Positions 56,260 to 64,000 of a stretch of DNA of 64,000 bases are shown here, piece by piece. The stretch spans positions 26,697,381-26,761,380 of the forward strand of contig CALNVZ010003433.1 of the NCBI GenBank assembly GCA_940671915.1, read 5' to 3'. How positions within the stretch are numbered: position 1 is the stretch's first letter; every line of letters begins with the position of its first letter. The position numbers were made by a program, and so were the translations under genes. This DNA is from Paracentrotus lividus (lineage: Eukaryota > Echinodermata > Echinoidea > Camarodonta > Echinidae). The notes beneath the pieces are model-generated. The model saw only the letters and a list, made by a program, of their open reading frames with translations. It ran no database searches and had not been told where the DNA came from.

Positions 56260-59130
56260 TCAAACGACTTGCATGTCTGAAAGGAGTGGTTCTTCGGTAG
56301 ATCTTAAGAACCTCCGGTTCCTCCTGAGCATGTTGCCAGTTTCTGTCTGGATTAGGAATGATCTTGGACCAACTTTATCCATGCAGATTCCTCGGCTCCA
56401 CTCCTGGCCACGACTCTTAGGCTGAATACGGACCTGCTGTCCAATCTGAAGATCAGGAAGAGGGGCTGCTGTCTTATCGTAAAACTTCTTGGCAACCTGT
56501 TCCTTCCTAGTGATTCTTTCTGAAACACCCTTGACTATCTGAGGCTTCAGAAGTGCTTCTGGTGTAGGCAGCAAAGTGTTGGTCGTCGAGCCATCATTTT
56601 CTGCACCGGACTAGCACCGCTGTCATCTGGCGTGTTTCTCCAATCCAGTATAGCCAATGGACATCTTCTCCTTGTTTAGCAGCTTTCTTTAGGAGAGTCT
56701 TGGCGATCTTCACTGCTGATTCCGCTTTGCCGTTGCTCTGGGAATGCAGAGGTGACGAGGTAATATGTTCCACCTCCCAGTCCTTGACAAAGTTAGCGTA
56801 TTCCCTTGCAACAAACTGTGGACCATTATCGCTGATAATTCTGTCCGGGCGTCCGAATCTTGCAAAGTGATTCTTGGTACAGTTCACTATTACTGAGGAT
56901 CTAGTGTCTCCAGTAATGTTGTCAATTTCCCAGAAGTCACTGTAGTGGTCAAACAGTGATTAGATATACATCAGTCTGGAAAGTGAACAGGTCTTGGGAT
57001 ACTATGCTCCATGGCCGGGTTGGAACCTCGTGGACATCATGGGTTCCTTCACCTGTTTGTTCTGGAACGTATTGCATGTGGCACATTGGAGTACTTTTTC
57101 TTTGATTTGAGCTGTCATGCCAGGCCAAAAAATTACATCTCTGGCTCTTCGGATGCATGCATCTACTCCCATGTGGCTGTTGTGTATTCTAGACATCATC
57201 AAGGCCCTCATAGCAGCTGGCACGATTGCCTTCATACCTTTATACAGAATGCCATTCTGTACCGTTATCTCATCTCGATATTTGTAGTATTCACGAGCTG
57301 CTAGTGGAACATCATCTCTGTTCTCCGGCCATCCATTCATCACAACCGACGTCAGGGTCTGCAGTGCTGCATCTCTTAGTGTCCTCTTTCTGAAGCATGA
57401 TGGAGGTTGCATCACTTATTCTTACATACTCTGTCTGGTTTATATCTGCTCAACTTCATCATATATCTTGTCCTGGTCTCAGTAGTAGGTAAGTATGCTC
57501 TACTTAGCCAATCTGCAATGAACATCTCCTTGCCAGGGCAGTATATCACCTCCATTTGATACTGTTGTAATCTCAGCATCATTCTCTGCAGTCGCTTAGG
57601 AGCACTGTTTATGGCCTTTTTGAAGATAGGGACCAGGGGTTTGTGGTCAGATTGGATTGTCACCTTTCTTCCCCGAATAAACTGGTCGAACTTCTCACAA
57701 CTGTAGACAATGGCCAAACACTCTTCTCTATTTGAGCATAGTCCTGCTCACTTTTGGTCAAGGCTCTCGATGCAAAGGAGACTGGCTGCCCATTCTGAAG
57801 CAAGGTAGCACCGAGCCCCTTCTCCGAAGCATCACACTGTTATCGTGACCTCATCCTTCACATCATAGTATTTGAGTACTGGAGCTTGCGTGAGAAGTGA
57901 GCGCAACTCATCGAGTGTTTCATCATGATCTGGCCCCCTCAAAATGCACATCCTTGTCTGTCAGACGTCTAAGCGGCTCTGCTACATCTGACAATCTTGG
58001 CAGGAATCTGGCCAGGTAAGTGACACTGCCTAGTAGTCTCTGGACTCCTTTCTTGTCTGTAGGAGCTGGCATCTCCACTACCGCCTGAACTTTCTTTTGG
58101 ATCGGGTTTGAGGCCATCACTGGTCAGCAGATGCCCCATGTATTGCACTTCCTGGAGGCGCAATCTAAGCTTCTTCCTGTTCAAGGTCAGGCCAACCTCG
58201 CGAGCCCTTTCAAGAAACTTGCAAAGATGTCTGTCGTGATCTGCTAAGGCCTCCTTGTAAGTATCTCCACTGCCGTAGACTAAGAAGTCATCTGCCACAA
58301 CATCCACCCCAGTCAATCTTTCGATGATTTCATGCTGCCTCCTCTGAAACTCTTCTGGGGCTGTACATATGCCAAACGGCATACGAGTCCATCGGTACCG
58401 ACCATATGGGGTTGCGAATGTTGTTAGCATGCTGCTTTTTTCCGTCAGCTTCACTTGCCAAAATCCATCTTTGGCATCAAGTACGGAGAAGACTTTAGCC
58501 TTGGCAAGCTTCGGCAAGATGTCATCCATAGTGGGCAGATAATGGAGGTCTCTTGAGTGCTCGATTTAGCTCCCAGTACTGTGTTGCTACCCAGTCTGTC
58601 GGAACTGACACCTTCTTTAAGATTCCTCTTTGTTCTAGCTCCTCCAGTTTCTGCTTACAACTTCTCTTTCAAGGCCACTGGGACCTTCCTTGCGAGATTC
58701 TTAACTGAGGGAATTGATTTGTCAATCTCTATTTCATAATCTCCTGGCAGGCAACCAAGACCCTCAAAAACATCAGCATACTCTTGGATGATAGTGTCAT
58801 CTTCCACTGAGTTGACCTCATCTATCATAACCTTGCTCAGACCCATCTCAATCGAGTCTTCTTGCTGATGAGGGGCGTGTGCGCAACACCAATTACCTTG
58901 AATGTAATCTTGAGCTTCTTGTCACCATGCTGGCATGTGTAGGTCTTTCTCCCCGGATTGGAATTACACTCTTGTTTATTAGTCTGATCCTGGATTTTCT
59001 GCAGGGTTCAAGGTCTGGCTTTCCTGTATTCTCCAGCTCACACACTTGACTGTAGGACAACACATTGCAGGTTGAACCCGTATCAATGAGAAAGTCCAGT
59101 TTTCCTAGTTGGCGCTCATTTTTCTTGACC
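56260..59130 (-). pseudogene. Gypsy Pol: protease, RT, RNase H and integrase in broken frames
   Basis: Protease active site LDFLIDTGST near 59095. Upstream RT block at about 58850-58655. RT core at 58529-57969 with KVFSVLDAKDGFWQV, PFGICTAPEEFQRR and the catalytic VVADDFLVY, then GLTLNRKK. RNase H part at 57717-57450 (QSDHKPLVPIFKK, ADWLSRAY). Integrase zinc-binding H-H-C-C segment at 57250-57060 (HNSHMGVDACIRRARDVIFW, CATCNTFQ). Catalytic-core segment RPDRIISDNGPQFVAREY at 56860-56800. A C-terminal DLQIGQQVRIQP domain lies at about 56450. At least five frame changes, mostly consistent with single-base indels. Confidence 0.88.
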
Positions 59131-59266
59131 TCCAGCGGTAGGATCAGTTTTTTTCCATCGTCATCTGTGTCAATGTCCTACCTCTTCCAGGGCGAAGGCT
59201 TCTTCCTCATCACTACTATCCATTTGGTACACAGATGAGAACTTTGTACCTCTTGGGACTTTGGCA

Positions 59267-60077
59267 TTACAACACGTTTTGGAAATGGTTAGGTTTGCTG
59301 CACTTGCGGCACGTTTTTCCATAAGCTGGACAGCTTTCTTTGCCTTTTCCATGGCTCCCGCCACACAATTTACATTTGTCGCTATACTCTTTCTGTGCCG
59401 CAGATTTGTTTTCCAAATTTTCCTGTTTCCTTGCCTTTTTTGTTCTTAAACTGCTTCTGCCATCCACTAACGTTAGATTTGCTTTCTTGTGCTGGCTCTG
59501 TATGAAATTGACAGTTTCCTCACCTTTCACAACCCGTAGTTGCTGTTGAGATAGTTCACTAACTTCCAGTGCTGCGATTGCCTTTTTTAAGGTGCAAACT
59601 GCATCCTGTTCTCTGAAGAGGCGTGCTGTGCCTGCTTATCCTTGCACCCGAGCACCAGCCTGTCTCGGATCATTTCCTCTTCAAGTGCACCAAATTTGCA
59701 TGCTTTGCTTAGCTGTCGAAGACGCACCACATATAATGATCCACGCTCTCCATTTTGCTGTTGATTAGCACTATGGAAGACATATCTATCATACAGCACA
59801 TTCCTAGCAGGAGCAAAGTGTTCAGCTAATTTATCAACAATTACTTGTGGTTTCGCTCTGTCTTCCGCACTCAGTGCCAGAGTTGCTAGCCTGTCTTTGC
59901 AATCTTGACCCATCACTGATCTAAGGGTAGCCATTGTACAATATCTGGTTTCTTGTCTAGCTCTGTCGCTATGCGGTAATCGTTCCATGACTCTTGAAAG
60001 GCCTTCCAATTTGACTCCAAATTGCCCTTGCAGACAATCGGCTGCGGTACCGGGATGCCTATTTGACCAGACGCCAT
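59267..60077 (-). pseudogene. Gypsy Gag with zinc knuckles, frameshifted
   Basis: Start MASGQIGIPVPQP at 60077, 172 bp inside the 5' LTR. The matrix/capsid-like region continues through NLESNWKAFQESWNDY. A frameshift occurs near 59950, after which LRSVMGQDCKDRLATL to LRQLSKACKFGALEEEMIRD (59930-59660) follows in another frame. After another shift, two cysteine-rich knuckles occur (CKLCGGSHGKGKESC, then CRKCSKPNHF) at about 59400-59290. Gag packages RNA in virus-like particles. At least two frame breaks stop a full product. Confidence 0.85.
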
Positions 60078-60248
60078 TTTCAATACCTGGGACTGTAAAT
60101 AGAAATCACAGAAATCATGGACCGTACTCACACTTTCGAGGCTCCTTTACAACATTGTCCAATGTTTTTCTCACTCCAGATAGTATTTAAAGTGTCAGCA
60201 CAAGTCTCTTTTACGGCAAAATGTCCATGAAATCCACTCCGGACACCA

Positions 60249-60384
60249 TGTTGACTCAGAATAAAGAGATTTTAGACGGGTTCGTACGTTCTAAAGTATC
60301 ATGTTGGTATTCATGAACATAACAACAACGTTGCGGTATCGATACTTGTGATCGGGATATCGTTAACTTCTAAGTCCCGTAACA
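60249..60384 (-). repeat. 5' LTR of the Gypsy element
   Basis: 136 bp, about 97% identical to the 3' LTR. It should hold the promoter of the element; a TATA box was not evident in so short an LTR. Confidence 0.95.
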
Positions 60385-60389
60385 ACCTT

Positions 60390-61499
60390 GATATATTAAG
60401 AGCCACATCCACTGCTTGGCGACAATCATTAATTTTAGCGGCCGATCACACCAAATCCTTAGAGCCTGCGTGGATGATCAGTATTGCTGTTCGAAAGCCG
60501 GTTGAAACTGCAGCAGGCTATGTAATTGTCGCGGGTTGTCGCGAAAAGTTCCCCCTTCTCGCCCGTATACAGTCCAACTCACAGCCCGTGAATCCCAGGT
60601 CCCGACAGCCCTGGAATAGTCCGCCTCACGAAACTGTCACCGTACACCCAAGCCCGGTGAGACTGGACACCTATTTAAAAGATAAGAAAAACGACCCGAA
60701 ATCACCAGGCGCCTTCAATCGCGGCAGCCCGTACCGTGGCAGCGTCCCGGGGCTTCAGGTGCCCCCTGGTGCCTAACTATACACTGCCCCGTCACCGCGA
60801 TGGGGGCTGGTTTACCTGATGCACTACTAACAACCCCACAGCCAGGTAGCTCGACTGAATTTATTGCTAAAGAGTCAAGAGTTCGATCCTGTCACAAGGG
60901 CGGGGAATGACATGTTTGTGGGGTTAGAACTAACATATAAAGTTAACCCGATGATAAAAGTGACTCACCAGGTGGATCGAGCTCGACCCAGGCCTGCTCA
61001 GCTTCGGCGTTCCCAGCGATAAGGTAATATTGGCCGTCCGAGTTGGGGGTTCCTAATCAATGATTGTTCCTGACGCTCATGCCATGACGAAGTGCCCGGG
61101 TTGTCTCTACAGTCACCCTGGCTGAGCTATATGGTTTTGACTCTATCCTGTGACTTTGCGTCCTACTGATGCATTGGACTTGCCCATCTCGAGAGTCAAT
61201 TTTCGGTATAATGTCTATAAACTATTCTCCTTTGAATCAAGATTTCTTGCAACTCCGTTAATAATTATACAGCGTCTAATCATGTGCAAAGAACAGTGAT
61301 GTGCAACGTATGTAGACCACCTCTCTCTCTCTTGTATCCTTCCTCCGCTCAGATCGGAGATCGTCGGCACTGCCGAATTTTAGCGTTGAGTCGTAGTTCC
61401 GGTATACATATGTGCAGACTGGGGCTGATAGGTTATTCGTTATTATTTAGTAGTTTAAGTCGGGTTGTGTGTAGGTTGCGTATAAAATAGAGCAAAAGA
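60390..61499. other. GC-richer interval, unidentified; one open frame without family resemblance
   Basis: Clearly higher GC than its surroundings (60450-61150). A plus-strand open frame runs from inside the LTR to 60776, with Pro/Arg/Ser-rich composition and no recognised motif. Since it starts within the LTR it is not a credible gene as such. It may be an old transposon body. Confidence 0.4.
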
Positions 61500-62345
61500 G
61501 TATGTAGCTGAGCTTTTGTGCTGTTGTTTATTGATTCAGGAGGGAGAAACAGGACAGACTGTACAAACAGCTCAGGGGCTGATTGGAAATGCTATACCAG
61601 GTGCTTGGTGTTGCTGTTGTCCTTGATGTGTCGAATCAGGTCTTCACGCACCGACACCAGCGCAGGGCATGTTGCAACAAAATGCTTGACGTCTTCCCGC
61701 TCTGTGTGGCACAAGCAACATCCGTCATCAGATGTCTTACCGATCCTGGATAGTCTAGCTTGCGTCAAATACACCTGGCATGAAAGCTGGGCTCTGAAGA
61801 TGATAGCTGGCCTTAAGCTTGAATTGGATAGGTGTCCAGGGTACAGGTCTTTAGCTTTGGGTTTCGGCCTTCTGGTCCACAAGGATAGCGAGGCCTTTCT
61901 GGTAAGGGCATCCTTCTGTCTGGAATCGGAGGCTTCCAAAACAGCAGATTGAACCATACTTTTCCATACCTTGTAGCTCACCGGTACTGCCAAGAGCTCT
62001 TCTAAGGACGGAAGATTGAGTTGCCTCAGAGCCGATTGCCACTGCTGGATGGAGGTAGCATTGGCACCGATGCCATGGAGGAGCAGCCTGTATTCAACTC
62101 TCTCTATAGCGATGTTCAGGATCTGTCCAAGGAGGAGGAGATTCTGTTGCAGGATCATGAGGCTCATGGGTATAAGGTCTGTGAGCAGGTAGACTGCCTC
62201 ATCTGCTGCAGATGTTGGAAGCCCCAGCATCCGCTTAAATAGATGGATCTGGGCTTTGTCGAGGCGGTTCAACATTGCTCGCGTCAGTGGCATGCTGGAG
62301 CACCAGAATGTGTAATCCAGAGTAATAATTGTTTCAAAGTAGTGG
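61500..62345 (-). pseudogene. LINE 3' end: RT C-terminal domain with CCHC-like zinc motif
   Basis: The minus-strand frame (62293-61592, open further upstream to about 62345) reads TLDYTFWCSSMPLTRAML, LDKAQIHLFKRMLGLP, AVYLLTDLIPMSLMI and RQLNLPSLEELL. It ends with CCLCHTEREDVKHFVATC, the zinc-binding tail found after the RT thumb in several LINE clades. Downstream, aataaacaac near 61530 gives a plausible poly-A signal. It may be the missing 3' part of the same family as the LINE at 723-3312, but there is no overlap to prove it. 5'-truncated. Confidence 0.8.
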
Positions 62346-62743
62346 TCAATAAATTATCTCCTCCGCATTCACAGTGATATTTAGTCTAAACATACGTTTT
62401 GTTGTATATATTGGAGAGCCGTAGAAAAGTAAACCGAACTCAACGGAGAAAAAGGAGAGAATGATTAATTTATCCCTGAAATGCGCACCTGCGAAAAACA
62501 ACTTGTTTACGAATTCCGCTAGTGCATTACAATGCGCGCCGCGCCGCCTATCGTCCTTTCCCAAATACGCGTGAGAAGACTTTGCCCTATATGTAAATAA
62601 CAAGAAATGCGGGTGAGGCTGGAAAACATCCTGTTATTGACATCAAAATATTTAATCAAGGGCGCGCTATTCGCGTGTTTCAGACCTACCTCATTGCATT
62701 ATATTACAATTGAGTTTATTTTCTTATTAAAAAAAATAAACGT
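62346..62743. other. Interval with no gene recognised
   Basis: Mixed composition with a CG-rich patch near 62535-62575. No coding or repeat boundary supported. Confidence 0.6.
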
Positions 62744-62985
62744 ATTACACCGTACAACGTACACAAAATAACTGTATGATTCAACTTTATGTGATCCCCC
62801 TCTAAAAACAAAAAAAATTTTGACGAAGATGTGATCCCCCTCTAAAAAAAAAAAAAAAATCATGACGAAGATATTTTTAGGTAGCTGTAGAAGAAACGTA
62901 AGAGAAAGTAAGTTACCTTTAATTACACCGCACAACACAAAAATAAGGGTATGATTCAACTTTATGTGATCCCCCCCCCCCCTCA
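62744..62985. repeat. Local direct duplications including a copy of the lectin-gene splice acceptor
   Basis: attacaccg-acaac and tatgattcaactttatgtga with a C-run occur twice (62744-62800, 62923-62983), and tgtgatccccctctaaaaa twice more between. Segment 62881-62925 repeats the acceptor region at 52398-52440 (gtagctgtagaagaaacgt). Confidence 0.8.
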
Positions 62986-63044
62986 AAAAAAGAGACACTT
63001 TGTCATTTTTGTGGATGTCCTCGTTTTTCAAATGTATAGTGGCT

Positions 63045-63210
63045 ATGGGGAGGGTCCCCGAGGCCGAGAGTCCACATGGCAGAGGGTTCACGAGGCCGAG
63101 GGTCCACGAGGCCGATTTTTCTTATCTGTAGACAAGCGTTGATAAAAGAAAATACGATATGTGAAAAATCGGTTTCGTAGACATTCGACCTCGTGAACCC
63201 TCGGCCTCAT
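63045..63210. repeat. Inverted GAGGCCGAGGGT repeats
   Basis: ccgaggccgagagtcc, cacgaggccgagggtcc and cacgaggccgat lie at 63056-63116. The inverse words gacctcgtgaaccctcggcctc lie at 63187-63208 (22 bases, read as three overlapping words). This could form a stem of about 20 bp with an 80-bp loop. Confidence 0.7.
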
Positions 63211-64000
63211 GGGAAGACTCCGTAGCTATGAGAAATACGACTCAGTTTGGAGACTAACCAATACACTCGATAAGATGCGTAACAAAAATATTTTCCCAAA
63301 TTAGGTTTTTTTTTTTTTTTTTTTAACCAAGGTCCACTGGAAGCACGTTAAAAAGTTCACCTTTGTCCCTCCAAAGCACATTTGAAACGTTAAAGTGGAA
63401 TGAAACACTAGCAACCAATTAAATTGTAAAAAGCAGAAAAAGTCAGAAAAATCGATCAATACAAGTTTGAGAAAAATGAGAACGAAACAAAAAAACATAT
63501 CATGAGTACGAAAGTTATAAGCATTTTAAGTTTGAGATCACTCTTTAAATAACAAGCTTAATATCTGAAAGAAAAAAAAAAACGAATTCAAAATTTAAAT
63601 TTCAATCATGCTAATGCTACTACAATGCGACAGAGATGCCCGATGTCACATATGAATAACATTCCCATTTGATGGACCAAAAATAAGCAAAATATTTCTT
63701 TCTTTTTTCTCATTCTGATGACAGTATAGAATCATCTTCTATGATTACATTCAGTGAGGCCTATATTGAATGTTATCCATAAAAGATACTTTATCTATCG
63801 ACAGAATTAAGAAAAGAGACAATTGTGAAACAACGATCTCGAGTGGAAATTAAGTATGACATCTTACAAATTGACATCATTGCCAATGGGAGTATCCCCT
63901 TAGCAGTTCACATTTAAATGCTCAGAATTTATTATTTATTATTTTTCTCGAACTTTCATCGATTTGTTTCGTTGACTTTTATTTTCCATACAATGTACTG
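63211..64000. other. Interval with no gene recognised; poly-T at 63307-63324
   Basis: AT-rich, homopolymer-containing sequence. No coding frame of substance. Confidence 0.6.

Larger units (their letters stand above)
55402..60384 (-). mobile_element. Ty3/Gypsy LTR retrotransposon, mag/SURL-like, complete but frameshifted
   Basis: Two LTRs (55402-55536 and 60249-60384), each TG...CA on the minus strand, flanked by the 5-bp direct repeat acctt (55397-55401, 60385-60389). Beside the right LTR the minus strand reads tggtgtccggagtgg, a primer-binding site resembling the 3' end of tRNA-Leu. Beside the left LTR it reads aaggaagggaga, a polypurine tract. Domains run in Gypsy order: Gag, zinc knuckles, protease, RT, RNase H, integrase. 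Very short LTRs, a tRNA-Leu-like primer and domain order fit the mag/SURL branch known from sea urchins; clade placement is inference. Confidence 0.93.

Noticed and set aside
60348..60776. 142-residue plus-strand gene
   Set aside because: Begins inside the Gypsy LTR, low-complexity composition, no known motif.
61592..62293. Stand-alone 233-residue gene
   Set aside because: Its sequence is the C-terminal domain of a LINE reverse transcriptase, 5'-truncated.

Overview
Source. This is animal nuclear DNA, AT-rich and intron-rich, with no bacterial-style gene packing. The one cellular gene I can assemble joins hyalin-repeat (HYR) domains to a C-type lectin domain. Combined with a mag/SURL-like Ty3/Gypsy element and CR1/L2/jockey-like LINE debris, this suggests a marine deuterostome, most likely an echinoderm. 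The taxon is inference, not proof.

Layout. 0-14.8 kb is transposon-derived: a word-repeat inverted-repeat element (121-722) abuts an antisense LINE with a PHD finger (723-3312). A 4.1-kb TA-flanked element (5478-9566) contains two dead antisense LINEs. A sense-strand LINE follows (10319-12116), then a long palindrome (12426-13632). From 52.4 kb down to 14.8 kb, on the minus strand, runs the HYR-lectin gene: a possible leader exon, an unrecognised 58-codon exon, six HYR exons and three lectin exons. All junction phases agree, giving a 768-residue model if the leader exon is right. Its introns are enlarged by nested inverted-repeat elements, two giant palindrome-like insertions rich in AGGTCA/TGACCT words, and a 5.3-5.7-kb direct duplication whose first copy looks like raw long-read sequence. 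53-64 kb holds a second copy of a 1-kb MITE, a young but frameshifted Gypsy element with 5-bp target duplications (55402-60384), a LINE 3' end (61500-62345) and unassigned sequence.

Main pattern. At least seven unrelated-looking elements share one design: ends flanked by TA (clear for most), and an element-specific word of 12-30 bp repeated inside in both orientations. In most of them the words fall at about 150-200 bp or twice that. The filler between words is not alike from word to word. Three host-sequence comparisons show empty or near-empty insertion sites. Beside the HYR-lectin gene, this periodic-word transposon architecture is the strongest candidate for something undescribed.

Quality warning. 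Single-base indels are concentrated at 20310-25985, and frameshifts occur in an otherwise young Gypsy element, so some broken reading frames may be sequencing error.
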